Notes: generated by a model from the letters alone, not told the origin. A stretch of DNA of 64,000 nucleotides from Paraspadella gotoi (GCA_051294375.1 CM119270.1:3669957-3733956), one strand, 5' to 3'. Positions 12,461-25,507 are shown, numbered from the stretch's first letter. Numbers and translations: made by a program.

Positions 12461-14229
12461 GCAAGGGGCAAGAGCTTAGAGCCAGAAAGAGAATACTGCA
12501 CCCAAGTTGATAATGGACATGAAAGTCAAAGACAAGAAAGAAAAAAGGAAAGAAAGATCAAGAAAGAGTAAAGAAAGATAAAAGAGAGAGAGAGAGGAGC
12601 ACAGAGACATCGAGACCTTGTGCGTAACAGGAACACCTCCTCAACTCCGAATTGATTCTTCTCCTATCTCTCACAAAATTTTCAACATCTCTCTCATCCG
12701 TGACACAGCTACTCTCGTATCTATACGACTCTCTCGGCCGCGTCACCTCACCCATATTTGATCGTGATCGCACCGCACTCATCTCACTGAAACCCAATCA
12801 CTCTTTCAGTTCACCTCACCATATTTCTCTTAGAAAACTATGATCTCTTCCCATCGCCATAAGTATCTTTCTGAGAAAAATCTTTAAATCTACTGATGGC
12901 GATCCCCAGTTTGGGCGTGGCGATGAAAACAGGAAGTTGGGGGGGAGCGGCGAAGGGAAGGGTGGCTGGTTAGTTACGCTTAAGTGTATATATGCAATAA
13001 CAGGCAATCCAGGAAATTTACATCCGAGATTTTCGTGATAACATTTTTTGAAAAAAGTGAGAATAACTAGGTAGGAGAGAGTAGTTAAGACGTTTATTTT
13101 GGAAGGGTAGCTAAAATCTGGAGGAGAAAAGAAGATTTCAGGCGACATATTGGAAAATTAAAGGGACAATTATATCAATGTGAGAGAGTATAGTAAAAGA
13201 TAGTAAGAAAGCCAGAACAAAAGACAAGAACAATGAAGATAGTATCAGAGCACCAAGAGAAGAAACGAAAGTAAAGAAACAGAATTAAAAAGATGAAGGA
13301 AGAAACTTAACTGAAAAACGATTTATATAATTTAAATATATTCTACATAGCATAATTATCTGATATTGTGATTTACTATCTAAATTATATTAGTACTAAA
13401 TATTTCATGAACGGATTATATAAGATGTGATCTCTATAATACTCTCTTGATCACATAAACATTTTATATTACGGGACATCACTATGTCTATCTGAGAATT
13501 GTAATAATGTAATTAAGACTCAACTATACAGTTTAAATTACGTCTATAAAAATAATCATTAATCGAGAGGTGTTATAGATTTGTAGGAGAAAGTCTCAGG
13601 CCATAAACCCTGATTGAGACTACAGTATAGAGGATACGAAAAGATAAAACAAATTTTATAATATATAACCAGTTCCCTTCTCTTCTCATCATTGAGTTAC
13701 TTTTTTTTCTTTTCAGCCTCAATTAAATATTAAAAATTAATATTATATATATACCTAATACACAGTTATTATGCTTATCAGTTGTTGCAACGTCAACGCT
13801 CTTTGTTTTTACTTCTCCTCTGCACACTTATTGTATTAATTTTCATATTTTAAAAGTCAGTCACTCACTATATATTATTCAGCTACATATATTTTACTTT
13901 GAGTTTACACAATTATTAAACATTAAAAACGCCACTATTTTAAAGTTTTGCTTTATTATATGGTTGCATATTTAATTTTTATTTTGTTATTTTAAAAAAG
14001 ATATATTAAACTCAAAAGACCACTTCAACTTCTATTAACTAATTCTTTTTATTATTTTCTTATTGACATAAGTAACAATAAAACTAAGTCAATTTACTAA
14101 AAGTCATTCAATGCATGACAAAATTGTAAAGGAAGAGAAATTGGATATAAGATAAGAGCGATATTATTATGTATATGAAGGACAGTAATTAAGAAAAAAG
14201 ATAAAATAATAAGAGTAGTATGGGAGCAC

Positions 14230-14254
14230 NNNNNNNNNNNNNNNNNNNNNNNNN
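14230..14254. other. Assembly gap, 25 N
   Basis: Twenty-five N between the end of R2A and a partial third copy of R1. Six other gaps in the window have exactly this length, so it is a placeholder and not a measured distance. Confidence 0.99.
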
Positions 14255-14275
14255 TTGTTTTTCAAATTCAAATTC

Positions 14276-14700
14276 AATTCTCTCTCTCTCTCTCGCTCTC
14301 GCTCTCGCTCTCTCGTTTTTTTTCTCTCTTTTTTTTTGTAACGTAATATTTTTCATCTTCTGATTCACTGTCGTTTTGAGTTTAATCAATAAACCATTAA
14401 ATCAACAAATAAAAGTTATAATCAAACACCTGCGTACAAATATTTAATCATTTTAATGCAATCGATGGTTTCCACTTTTAGGTCAGAAATTACCAAATCA
14501 TCGCGTTTATTTCATCTTGGCCTTCGGTTTTGGTTGCTCGCATCCGAACACAAAAATCGCCTCGGTTATTCCGATTGTTAGATCGATTCCAGAGAGAGTG
14601 AGGGGAGAGAGAGAGGAGAAGAGAGAGAGGAGAGAGGAGAGAGGGAGAGAGGGAGAGAGAGAGTAGAGAGAGCGGAGGAGAAGAAGAGAGAGAGAAGAGT
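14276..14700. repeat. R1 repeat, copy c (partial)
   Basis: This stretch corresponds to 1258-1656 of R1a and 25587-25973 of R1b. Shared landmarks include AACGTAATATTT, CATTAAATCA, AAAATCGCC and TTATTCCGATTGTTA followed by a GA array. Homology ends at the GA array and the next bases (14700 onwards) are unrelated to the other copies. The left side runs into the 25-N gap. Confidence 0.85.
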
Positions 14701-15640
14701 AAGACGGGGTTTTGCTAGCGTACATCCTTGGATAATGAAAATAAAATTCTTCAATTAATGTAATAATATCATTGGCAATAAATAATTTACTTTATTAATA
14801 AGGTTAATCGATTATCTCTTTTCTTTGTTTTTTTTTGGGATGGAAAACATACCTGAATACAGCCGAAAATGCTGTTTTTGTTTATGTAGATGGGAAGTGG
14901 GGAGGAGAGAGAGAGATGAATTTTTTTAAAAACGTGAAAAAAATTGACACATAGTCTCTTTTCTTTGGATTATTGAATTAAAATTCGGAGAACAGACGCT
15001 TTTTAAATTATTTAATTACATCATTTAACTTGAATTCTGAATTTTCAAGAAATATGTTTCTTTTGATCAAGGTAGTAGTTTTCAGTTAAGGTCCAAAAGG
15101 AGGCCCGCATCTTTATTAGAATCAAGAAAAGAAAAACAAAGGCGATTCCGGATTTGGAATACGTTCATCTGAAACACATCACAATAAAGATATATACAAA
15201 AAAGTAATTTTAAAATTGATGCTTTATTATATCGGGATATAAAATTCCTAATCCCATCATCAATCAAACTTCATATCAACTTCTCCTAATGAAGAGAGAG
15301 TGGAATAGGAATTTGTGCGGATTAATAAAATTCATTAGATAATAGCGGTCAATATTTAACAGACTGTTACACAGCCAGGGATTGGAAACCCGTAAATCAC
15401 TTTGGAAGAGAGGATGGAATTACCGTCGCTAAGCACTGATCAACGGCAAAATTATATATATTCAAAGAAAATATTATATAGTTATAAAGTTTATAAAATT
15501 CCATTTTCCGGTTGACAAGCGCGATAAGTGTTTAAATTTTTTTTCCATAATGGAGATGTTTACAAAATTAAGATACGTACACAGGGTTATATTGAAAAAG
15601 GTTATATTTCTCTATTTCCCATTTAATAATCTATTATCTT
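14700..15640. other. AT-rich unique sequence, nothing recognised
   Basis: No repeat family member, RNA gene or protein domain is visible. Only short open frames of 60-70 codons occur. Confidence 0.5.
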
Positions 15641-16010
15641 TAGAGAGAAAGGAGAGAGAGAGAGAGGAGAGAGAGATGGTATTTCTGGGATTCCATTAAA
15701 TAAATGAAGATTTTTTGACCCTTTTTGACTTCACAAAGTTTGTGGTCATAAAATACCAAGGAAAGGCTCATCTACTCTCTCTCTCTCTCATCGCGCGCGC
15801 GCGTCTCATCTCTCTCTCTCTCGCGCCTATCTCTCTCTCTCAAGTCGGGCTTCCTCTGACTTCAGGAGGGCGCATAGATTTTCTATCTTTAACTCACATT
15901 TATCCACCAATTTTTTACGTTCAGAGGGCGACGTCCACGGGAAGACGGGGTCGTCGTCCGCGAGTGGTTCGTCGTCGAATCGTCGTCGTCGTCGTCGTCG
16001 TCGGTTTCCT
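15641..16010. repeat. Cluster of simple repeats: (GA)n, (CT)n, (CG)n, (GTC)n
   Basis: A GA array (about 15641-15677), a CT array (15775-15842) interrupted by a pure CGCGCG block at 15791-15803, and a (GTC)n/(CGT)n block at about 15948-16005. Confidence 0.85.
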
Positions 16011-16540
16011 AACGTAAAAATCATTGCCCATAGTGAATCCTTGGAAAAAGATTTATAGGCGACTTCTGTGGATCTGACGGTTGGAACTCTAAGATTATTA
16101 TCCATTGCCTTCTCGAGTTCAAATCTGGTCGAGAAATCAAAAAGCTTGATATTTAAAATTAAGGCTTTTACATAAGTTGTATTTACCATAAAGGTTTGTT
16201 CCTTTGAGCTTTTATTCCTAAAAAACCATAAAAATAATATTTATTAACCTAAAATAGCCTTATGTTTACTCTATAAATAGACCTCCAATACATAAAGGCC
16301 AAACCTAAAGGAACCCCAATTAAATGTATAATTTTTTCCATCCTAGTCAAGCATCCCATCTCGACCCAAGTGCCCCACTAAGCAGGCACCACCAATCATG
16401 GGTCCTGCTTTTGTTCCATTTCCTTGGAGCAAGCGCGAAAAGAAGAAAATCTCCGACTTTTTCACTGAAAAAAAGAGGAAATCGGTAAAAAACGTCAGTC
16501 GGATTATATCGAAGGGGAGACTGAAGTCCACCTTCCTCTC
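16010..16540. other. Unique sequence, no gene recognised
   Basis: Low-copy AT-rich sequence. Overlapping open frames of 60-120 codons on both strands (15827-16189 and 16343-16553) show no motif I recognise. Confidence 0.4.
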
Positions 16541-16820
16541 TCCTGTCTCTCATCCTCCTCTCTCTCTCTCTCTCTCGACTTCGTCCTCTCCTCTCTCTCC
16601 TGTTGTGTGTCTCACTATATGGTCTGTCTCTACTATCTCTCTGAGCTCCGCTTTTATTATATTTTTATTTATATATATTTAATTTTATTTATTTATTTAT
16701 TTATATTATTTATTTATTTATTATTATTTATAATTATTTATTTATTTATTTATTTATTATTTACTTATTTATTTATTTCTATTTATTATTATTTATTTAT
16801 TTATTTTATTTATTAGATTT
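16540..16820. repeat. (CT)n followed by (ATTT)n
   Basis: A CT-rich stretch (16540-16610) and then about 150 bases of ATTT tetranucleotide array (16660-16816). Plus-strand frames rich in Ile, Tyr, Phe and Leu are translations of the array. Confidence 0.9.
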
Positions 16821-18240
16821 TTTGATTATTACTCCGTGTCAGTCGAGCGAATGACACCGAAAAAAAATAGTTACTATATTTTAAATATTTAATAAATATA
16901 ATTTATAAGTTATGAGTCATAAGAAAATGCAGAACTTTCCATAGTTTTTTTGTTATGGTTTTCATTCGTATTTTATTAATGTATAATAAATTCTTTGTTT
17001 AATTTTTTTAATCCTTACACAAGGTATAAATTGGGGCGGAAAAAAAACCATTTTAGGCCCTGTTCTTGATTGAAATTTTAAAAAAATTGCACATCATAAG
17101 ATCCGATATTATTGTTATCAATGGCGTATCTAATCGGTTAAATGTTGAGTAATTTTAGTAATAATTTTTATTTATTTTTAAATTGTAAACCTAAGTAGGG
17201 TCATACTAGAGAAATCGGGGGGTAAATCTTATAACAAATCATACCCTATGTCCGTTCCCCTGGAGAGTGGACACCTGAAAAAAAACAAAATTGGGCGGAT
17301 ACCATTTAATATTTTTATATATAATTATTTTTATAACTTCTTTTCTCAAATCTATAGTAAGTACTGGGATGTTTATTATATATTATTCTTTATAAGATTA
17401 ATAATTGGATAGTTCTTATGTAAAACAAACTTTCTTTAATGGTCATCCAATTTCTGTTTTCTGGTAAAAAACTAATTAAAAAAAAAAATCCATTTATAAA
17501 TTAAATTACTCCATTAATTACTTGAAATTATTAAAAAATATATTTGCACCATTAAATTATGGAATATCTGGGAATCCTTACATATAAAAAATAATTCCAA
17601 GAGCAGCGCGCGAGAGAATATGCTCATGACAGCATTTTTTTTTAAATTTGGGCAAATTGGAGAGAGAGAAAACTTAAGTTTTGCCCAAATAAAAAAAGTT
17701 AAAATAAAAAAATCTTTACCTCAGAAATTAACTTAATACTTACGTATATTATTCAAAAACGCCCATGATGTAGGACAATTAATAGGAATTTATGTTTTAA
17801 AAATTCAATCAAAAACAAGTATAAAAATAGTTTTCTTTTTCGGAGATTTACTAGTGGTTAGATAAAAAAATTAACTAACGGATATACTTTTAAATTATAT
17901 TTATAATATTTAAAAGTATAGTAAATATAGTTGTATGAGAGTTTCTAAAATTAAACCCATTTAAGCGAGATCCACTTGCCCTGAGTATATGATGAACTAA
18001 CTTTCCCTCTCAGAGTTTTTGATATAACAAACACTCCTCTCTCCTAATAGCCACACATATCAACACCTCCCTCCCACGCTAGTGTTTTTTAACATCGCCC
18101 ATGCCACACAGAAAGTTTCCACCCTTCTAAGTTAATGTGTGTTGAAATTTCAAAAATCTTCGTTTCTACGGATCGCCTAATGTTTTTCTGAGACAAACGA
18201 AACTTTCACTCTCAAAAAAATCAACGATAAACGAGGAACT
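16820..18240. other. AT-rich unique sequence, nothing recognised
   Basis: No open frame above about 60 codons and no repeat structure apart from short homopolymers. A GCGCGCGAGAGA block interrupts it at 17605-17616. Confidence 0.5.
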
Positions 18241-18370
18241 CTTATTTTTCTCTCTCTTTCACTCTACTCTCTCTCCCGTCTCTCCTCATTCTCTCGCGCG
18301 TCTCCAATCTCTTCTCATCTCTCTCTCTCCTCTTTTCTTCTCTCTCTCGTCTCTACTCTCTCACTGAGAG
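18240..18370. repeat. (CT)n-rich tract
   Basis: An interrupted CT array with a CGCGCG interruption at 18295-18300. Confidence 0.8.
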
Positions 18371-18429
18371 AAACTTTTTCGTTAGTAATCTTAATTTACG
18401 AGTTGTGAAATATCGTATTTGCCCAGCAG

Positions 18430-18866
18430 TGTCACCCCCTTCTTTATGTCACAATGTAAAAATGTCAACTGCTTGATTCATCTATAAAATTGTCACCGCT
18501 TGGATGTCATCTAAAAATTCACCTTGATGTCATCTTAAAAAAAATGTCACCTCTTGATGTCAATCTAAAATGTCACGCCTTATGACATCTGAATTGTCAC
18601 CGCATTGATGAACATCTAATCAGTGGCCATTATGTCCAAGCTAAAATGTCACCCCGCATTTATTCAATCTAAAACAATTTGCGCCCTTATGTCATCTAAA
18701 GTCACCTACTGATGGACAAATGAAATGTCACCCAGATTATGACATCTAGATTTTTCCAACTAAAAATGTCCCTGTGAATGTCATCTAAAAGTCACCTTTA
18801 TTTCAAACTAAATGTTACCACTCTATGTGATCCAAAATGTCATCTCTGATGACATCTAAGTTTTCA
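18430..18866. repeat. Minisatellite, ~25-bp unit with ATGTCACC and GATGTCATCTAAA
   Basis: About 17 degenerate units. Each has a TGTCACC word followed by GATGTCATCTAAAA or a decayed form of it. Units vary by indels, so the period drifts between about 22 and 28 bases. Confidence 0.8.
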
Positions 18867-19084
18867 GTTTCATCATTTCTCCAATTTTTATCTAAGGTAA
18901 ATCATTTTTACTTTGGACGAATTGGGCTATTCTTCGGCGATGTGTGAGTACATGAATTTTAATCCACCGTTAAAATGAGGCTTGAAATATAAGATTATTA
19001 AATTTTTGCGAGCGTAAAAATGGATTCACGTCATTTTCGTGCGTGCGACTTTAGAAAAAACCCGTTAAGATTCGTCGTGTCGTC

Positions 19085-19430
19085 AATCATCCGTCTCGTT
19101 TTCGTCGTCGTCGTCGTGTCGTCAAAGTTCTCGGTCGGCGCGGTCATCCCTTTCATCGTCGGACATCACTGCGCGCTCCTCCTCCTTGCCTCCACTCTTC
19201 ATTTCCTCCTCATTCGATCGTCGTCGGTTGTCGTCCGACGACCGGCCGGGCGGCCGCGAAAATAAAGGGAAAGGGATAAGGAAAGCAATTCTCTTCTCTA
19301 ATCTCTCCTCAATCATCTCTCTCGTCGTTTCCTCTCTCTCTTCATCATCTTCTCTCTCTCTCCTCTCTCTCCTCCAATCCTTTCCGACGTCAATCTCAAC
19401 AGTTTGTTTTCGTTCGCAGGAGAGAATCGG
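19085..19430. repeat. (GTC)n-rich, GC-rich patch and (CT)n array
   Basis: A GTC-rich stretch (19085-19130), a short GC-rich patch with CCGGCCGGGCGGCCGCG (19240-19257), and a CT array (19295-19375). The open frame at 19020-19265 has no recognisable domain. Confidence 0.7.
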
Positions 19431-19619
19431 AATTTCTTATTTATTTTTTCCTCCCATCGAGTATAGAGATTTTATGTCTACATTAGAGAGAGCGGCCCTG
19501 GATTATAAAACATGACTTTTTTATACGAGAACACTTTTCCAAAATTTACAATCTTTGAGAGAGAGCGAATAAAGTTTTTATTATTTTCGCCATGTATCTC
19601 TTTCTGATCTCTGTATAAA

Positions 19620-19830
19620 ATTAAACCTTAGATATTTAATTTAAGTATTTTTTTTTACTAATAAAGAGCTAATCTTAACCACTCATTCATAACCTTCGGT
19701 CCAAAAGCCGCGATATTTCGCTACACCTAACACTTAATCAGAGTTAAATCCTTAATTTTTAAACTTAACCTTATGTCAACCTAAGCACCTCACCTTTTTT
19801 TTAACCTGACCTCGTCTTTTAACTCCTTAA
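19620..19830. repeat. Degenerate CCTTAA/CTTAACC tract
   Basis: Words such as AACCTTA, CTTAATC, CCTTAA and CTTAACC recur irregularly, resembling the R1 tract at 2370-2640 but more decayed. Confidence 0.4.
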
Positions 19831-19999
19831 CCATGACCACCTCTGTTTTTGTCTCTCTTCACCGAAACTTATCTTTCTCTTTAGCCGAGTCCTCTATGCA
19901 GATAAATTTAACCCTCTTCTATTAAGCGAATTGAGAGCGAGCGTCTTGGGTATTATTATTAAATCTACTCTCTCTTTTCGTGATTATTCTCACTTCCTA

Positions 20000-20780
20000 A
20001 AAATTCAGAAAAATCTTCATATCTGTATTAAAGATTAATATTGCAACCTCTCTATTACAAAATTAATCTCACCTTCTCTGATATTCACGGGATAGAGAGA
20101 AACTCTCCCTATTCTGATAAATATAACCCTCTTGCTATTTCAGATTAATCTCTCCTATTCCAGATAAAGCGCGAGCCATCCTGTATATACAGATTTAAGT
20201 CACCTCGTCCTATTCACAAATAAACACAGCGAGCGCCCTCTCTATTCAATTAAGAGCGGACGTCCTCTAAATTCAGATTAATCGAGACCTCCCTCTATCA
20301 GATTAATCTCAAAACTCTCTTCTATTTCAGATTAATCTCACCTCTCCTATTCAGATTAAATCTCACTGTCTCCTAATTCAGATAAATATAACCTCCTCCT
20401 ATTCAGGATAAAAATATAGACTCTCTTCTGATTCAGAATAGTATCTCGTCTAATTCACCAATAGAATCTCACATCTGTATTCAAGATAAATCTACCTCTG
20501 CGAGTCCCGATTCATGCGCGAGAGGACCGATCTCACCATCTTAATAGTTCATATTAAATCACCTCTCTATGTACGGATTAATCCTCACCTCCTCCTAAAT
20601 TCAGGATAATATAATCACACGTCTCTATTCCCCAGATATAATCTCAACCTCTTTATTCAAATTAAATCTACACTTTCCTATTTCAGGATTAAAGTTTACC
20701 GTCTCTAATTCGAGATTAAGTCTCAGCCGCGATTCAGATTAAATCTCACTTTCTCTATTCCAGATCAAATCTGACCTCGC
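20000..20780. repeat. Minisatellite, ~25-bp unit with CTCCTATTCAGATTAA
   Basis: About 25-30 degenerate copies of a unit containing CTATTCAGATTAAATCTCAC. Several copies carry GC-rich inserts (GCGCGAG at 20169 and 20515, GAGCGCCC near 20230). Confidence 0.8.
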
Positions 20781-20879
20781 AACTTTGTTCTTTGGAAAAT
20801 GAGTCGATAAAAGTATATTGAATTTGATTGAGTCGAACAGAAAAAAATCAAGGAATAAATTCACATAGGAATTCTAACC

Positions 20880-20985
20880 TGTCACGAGGAGAGAGAGAGA
20901 GAGAGAGGAGAGAGTAGCGATGCAGAGAAGAGAGAAGAGGAGAAGAGAAGAAGAGAGGAAAGAGAGCGTGAGTGGTAGGTAAGTA
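20880..20985. repeat. (GA)n microsatellite
   Basis: An interrupted GA array. The adjoining minus-strand frame (20874-21146) ends in Ser/Leu runs derived from it. Confidence 0.85.
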
Positions 20986-21990
20986 AACGAGAGTTGAGCG
21001 CTTTTCCCGAGCGTACCAATCGAAAAAAGTTTGTCACGAAAACTTATTATTTTGTTATCTTTTGTTTTAAGAACCAAATAGATTCTATAAGGTTTTTTAG
21101 GTGTTATCGGATCTTCGTCATAGCGACTTTGGTCATCAAAAATCATATCGAATTATTTTTCTCATCTTTGTCCAGTTTTCATCGGGGTCATCAATCGTCA
21201 CAAAGAGGACATTTCATGTCGAAGGGGAGGGTCATAATGTGACTTAGGATCATGATTCATCTTTAAGCCCAGAATTTGTCGGCGAATTTCACGCGAAACA
21301 ATTGTCTGAATTTAAATCAAAAGCAAACCAAACAAAAAAAACTAAATTAAACCTAACAAAAAGAACAAAGAAAATACAAAAATGTTAGTAGAACCTTCGA
21401 GTCGGTATTTGAGTTCGTTGCACAAATCGAACATCGTTCCGGCCGCGGAGAAAGAGGAGAGCGATGCAAAGACCATTGGAAGGGTCACGCTCGACAGTCA
21501 ATTGGGAATTGGGCGTCGAATGAAACAGCGAAGCTAGACTGTGTCGGCCCAGAGAAGAAACGCCTGCGGGATCGATTAAAAGAACAAATAAAGAAACAGG
21601 GAATTGTTCCTGTAAAACGTCAGTTCAGCGGTCAAAAGCGGAAAAAAAGGAGAAAATCGCAAAACGAGCGAGTCTTACGGCGAAAATGGAAAATCGAAAG
21701 GATTTCCATGATGCAGCAGGACGCCCTCATTTAGCGCCCCAACGAAAGAAAATCCCTTTGCGCGGAAACGAAAAGATGGGCGTCACAATGACGTCTCGAA
21801 GTGACGCTTTGCCATTTTTCCGATCTTCCTCCTCTGCCATTAACCTTTAACCCGCACCCCTTCCCCCTCCTCGTCCTTTCCTCCCTCATTTCTTCTTTTT
21901 TGCCCAACAAAAATTCCGTCAATTTTTGTTTATTTATGTAATTGTGTCCATCGGGGGAAAAAGTGGAAAAGTCTTCCGCCTCGAACTGTA
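20985..21990. other. Unique sequence of mixed composition, no gene recognised
   Basis: About 21380-21860 is less AT-rich than its surroundings, but the frames are short and carry no motif I can name. I see no splice-supported exon. Confidence 0.4.
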
Positions 21991-22004
21991 GGGGTCACCG
22001 AATC

Positions 22005-22180
22005 GATATGTGATGTGTGAGGAAAATTGTGGGCAATGAGAATAGGGAAATGTGGCAATGTGTGAAGTGGTGGGGTAAATGTGGGGGAAATGTGGGCAGT
22101 GTGGGAAAGTACTGGGAAGAGTCCTTGGGGTAATGGCATTGGGTGGTAAATGTGGGCATTGTGGACAATGTGGGCCAATA
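22005..22180. repeat. Minisatellite of AATGTGGGCA-like units
   Basis: Words such as AATGTGGGCATTGTGG, AAATGTGGGGGAAATGTGGG and AATGTGGCAATGTG recur at 9-12 base spacing. A smaller related patch is at 22872-22935 and one echo is near 44512. Minus-strand frames rich in Pro, His and Thr come from this repeat. Confidence 0.75.
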
Positions 22181-22199
22181 GAGTGGAGCACTCAAGAAC

Positions 22200-23490
22200 A
22201 AAAAAAATTTATTTGAATGAATCGATAAAAAACCAAAAAATGGGGAAAAAATATTTAGATGTGAGATAGTGGTATGATTAGACTATACAAAAAATATTTT
22301 GGGCCTATATTATCTCCGGGAACAGAAGAATAGTAACATGATAAATATATTGTAGTAATATCCTAATAAAATAGTAAATTTTAAAAAATAATTTTGACAT
22401 AAAACTTAATAAAGAGTCAGGATTCCTCCAATAAAAATTTGAATCCAAAAATTATAAAAACATGTAGCCAAATTCTGTCAAATCCTTCAATGTTTAAAAA
22501 AATAAGAGAGAGAGAGGTGAAGAACATTTATTGACTTTTTGAAGCGCGCGAGAGAGAAACATTATATATGGTTAAGATGTTTTAGTCATTTTTTGTGATC
22601 TAAACATAAAATATCATATAAACACATATTTTAATAAAAGTTCTATAGTTTTTACAGCAAATCCAAATCCAAGTTTCTTAAAAAACAGAGTTGTATTTGA
22701 AGCGCGATTTATAAGGATATTACTACAACGAGGAGAGAGAGAGTGAGCATACCTGTTATGCTAAAAAAATGTTTTTAAAAGGAATTAAAGATTCATTAAT
22801 TATATGTCCAAGAGGCAGCAAAAAAATTAATGTTCAATATCACATCAATCTTTTTCCATCACTCCACCCTAGTGGAGGCAGAGTGGGCCATTGTGGCAAT
22901 GTAGACAATGGTGGAACTAATGTGGAAAATGTTGGAAGTAGTGGTTAATTCAAGTGATCAAAGAATCAAATTGTGTGTAGTCGCCAAAAAGTTGGTAAAT
23001 TTTGTTAAAAACTGTTATCTTTATATCCGTATTCGACCATCAGTTAACATACAATCTACAACTGAAACCTTAATTGCGAGAAAAGTTTTTAGTTTCATGA
23101 ACATTTTGGTATGATCGCCTCAACTTTTCAAGTTTAAAAACAGAGCTTAAGAGTAGGCTTAATATTAAAAATGATAGATAAATTTAAAATGTTTTGTTGG
23201 TTTGATAGCGCACTTAAATAAGATTATGAAACAGATATCATGAGATAAAATCAGAAATTTATTTTTCTTAATAAATCACGAGAGGTATAATTCAATTTTT
23301 TATGAGCTATAAGTGACATTTATACTTCATAAAAATTGAGGCTCAATAAGAGTATACAGTATTGGAATATTTAAATTTAAATCGAAAAACTAATCAATTT
23401 AATTATGATTTAAAAGTAAAATTCATACATAAAGTGAGAGAGTTGATATCATTTGTTAATTCTAAAGAAATAAGTTCTTGATGAGAAAAT
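22200..23490. other. AT-rich unique sequence, nothing recognised
   Basis: Apart from the AATGTGG-like patch at 22872-22935 and short GA blocks near 22505, 22550 and 22733, no structure or gene is visible. Confidence 0.5.
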
Positions 23491-23494
23491 AAAC

Positions 23495-23533
<39 letters not shown>

Positions 23534-23575
23534 TGAGAGAGAAGAGAAAGAGAAGAGAGAGAGAAGAGAAAATAA
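23490..23575. repeat. (GA)n microsatellite
   Basis: An interrupted GA array in AT-rich sequence. Confidence 0.9.
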
Positions 23576-23953
23576 TCTTTGGTATCGGTATTACGGTGGA
23601 CACAAAATGAAAAGAGAGATGGGTTGGTGTGAGTAAAACAAAAAGAGAACAACCTTGGGTTCTCCATCATTCTTTTTAATTGATAGTTAAGCGTGCAGGT
23701 ACGGAACTCTAACAAAACAGAATACTTTATCTTTTTGTTATGCATTACTCCTCTAGCGCATTAACACCCAGGACGTTTATTGTAAATTTATTTACAATTG
23801 AGAGTTTCTAATTTATCCGTATTTATTAATATATTCATAATTAAAGCTCGTGTTAATGGGGTAAAAGGAAAATAGGAAATCTTTTGTATTTTTAAAGTGA
23901 AGAATATTTAAAAGGGATTTATTTATAAATACAACGAAATTAGCCTTTTTAAC

Positions 23954-23978
23954 NNNNNNNNNNNNNNNNNNNNNNNNN
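23954..23978. other. Assembly gap, 25 N
   Basis: A fixed-size placeholder some 220 bases before R1b begins. Confidence 0.99.
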
Positions 23979-24196
23979 CAACTTTAACACAAATCTATTT
24001 TATACTAGTTAAGTTGATTATAGTGCAGTGATAGCCAATAAAAAAATTAAACCTTGAAATCGGACGAAACCGGTTGAGCGAATGGACGTACGGATTTCGG
24101 ACGGACCGGACCACCCAATTCGGGACTATTTCGTTCCATACCTCATCATTCATCCTAATCTTCATCCTAATCTTCAATCTTCATCTTCTTCCTAAT

Positions 24197-25459
24197 CCAT
24201 GGATATTATTTGAATTTCCCAATGTTTTTCTCTCTTAATATATTTCTTTTCCATTTTTTTTTCCTGGAAAAAAGCAAACAAACTCATTTCTTCTTCTCTC
24301 CCCCAGAAATTTGTAATTTTTCCCTTATTTCTTTATATCGTTTCTATTTGTGACGCGGATTTTTTTCCGGAAAGAGTCGCCCAATTTCAGGTTGAATTAT
24401 GATTAATTAAAAAATTATATTTATTTTATTTTTAATATCAATTAATTTTAATACATAAACCACGATATTTTGGATGTATATCGTATACGTAATGCTATAC
24501 AGGGCCAAAGTTTCTCTCTTAGGTTTAAATCAATTTACAAAGAAACAGAGTTTTTTTATTTATTCTATATTTTTCTTACAGCATTATTATCATTTCTATT
24601 GATGAGCTTTTACACTATTAATTTAAATAAGATTAAGTTAGGGTTAAAAGAATCATCAGGTTGTGTTGTGATAACGTTCACATCACACTGTCTTTGATTA
24701 AGGATTAACTGTTCTTGGCATGACCTCTTTATACTACATAAATTACTCGGTAAGAAATTTATATTAATTTTTTGGGTTCTGAAATTAAGTTCAGGGATGG
24801 GAACACGAAATGGGGCGCCATTCGGAAAATAGTGCCCTATTTTCTTTTCTTCTACTACATGTTTTCTCTCTTTTTTTTTTTTTCTCTCTCATGAATCCCT
24901 TTTTTCCCTTTTTTTCTTCCTTTTTTCCGTTGAAATTTTCATTCATTCGGTTTGCTGATTAAATTTTCTCATCCGCGATTTAAACCTTGATCTCTTCGAG
25001 TATAAACAATGGATTTCCACTCAATTGCGATTATATAACTCTTTTTTGTTTTAATTGTATATGTTTATTAAAAATTCTACAAAACAAGACATAAAAATAT
25101 ATAATAATCGTATAATCCCTGGAGGAATGGGTGCTGCTTAAGCGAACACAGAGAGAGAGAGAGTAGAGAGAGAGAGAGAGACGCGAGAGTAGATGAGAAG
25201 AGAGAGAGAAGAGATGAGAAGAAGAGAGAGAGGAGAGAGAGAGAGAGAGATCGTAGGAATCAAATCAATGAATCGAATTCCTTCTCAAAAGGACTGAGAA
25301 AGAACCTTATTCTAATAAGACAGGAAGTTTTTCGCTTCTGGCAAAGATCTTTGATTTTTTTTCGTCTGGAGCGAAATTAGAAAATAGACGAGAGCGAATT
25401 TTTTTAACGGTGAGATGGGTAGGTTTTAGGGTGAAAGGGGGCTTCTTGTCTCTGGTCTG

Positions 25460-25507
<48 letters not shown>

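Larger units (their letters stand above)
6693..14160. repeat. R2 repeat, copy A (7.5 kb with minisatellite expansion)
   Basis: This block pairs with 34303-39960. Anchors are 6719 with 34319, 7010 with 34595, 8235 with 35663 and with 36912, 11870-12200 with 36100-36520 and with 37420-37800, 12605-12990 with 38705-39000, 13470-13760 with 39385-39605, and 14100 with 39925. Copies differ by frequent one-base indels and purine-tract length. Copy A alone contains about 3 kb of GGAGRT minisatellite. I recognise no gene in it. Confidence 0.85.

Noticed and set aside
16105-16135. tRNA T-arm-like word GAGTTCAAATCTGG
   Set aside because: No matching acceptor, D or anticodon arm at the required spacing on either strand.
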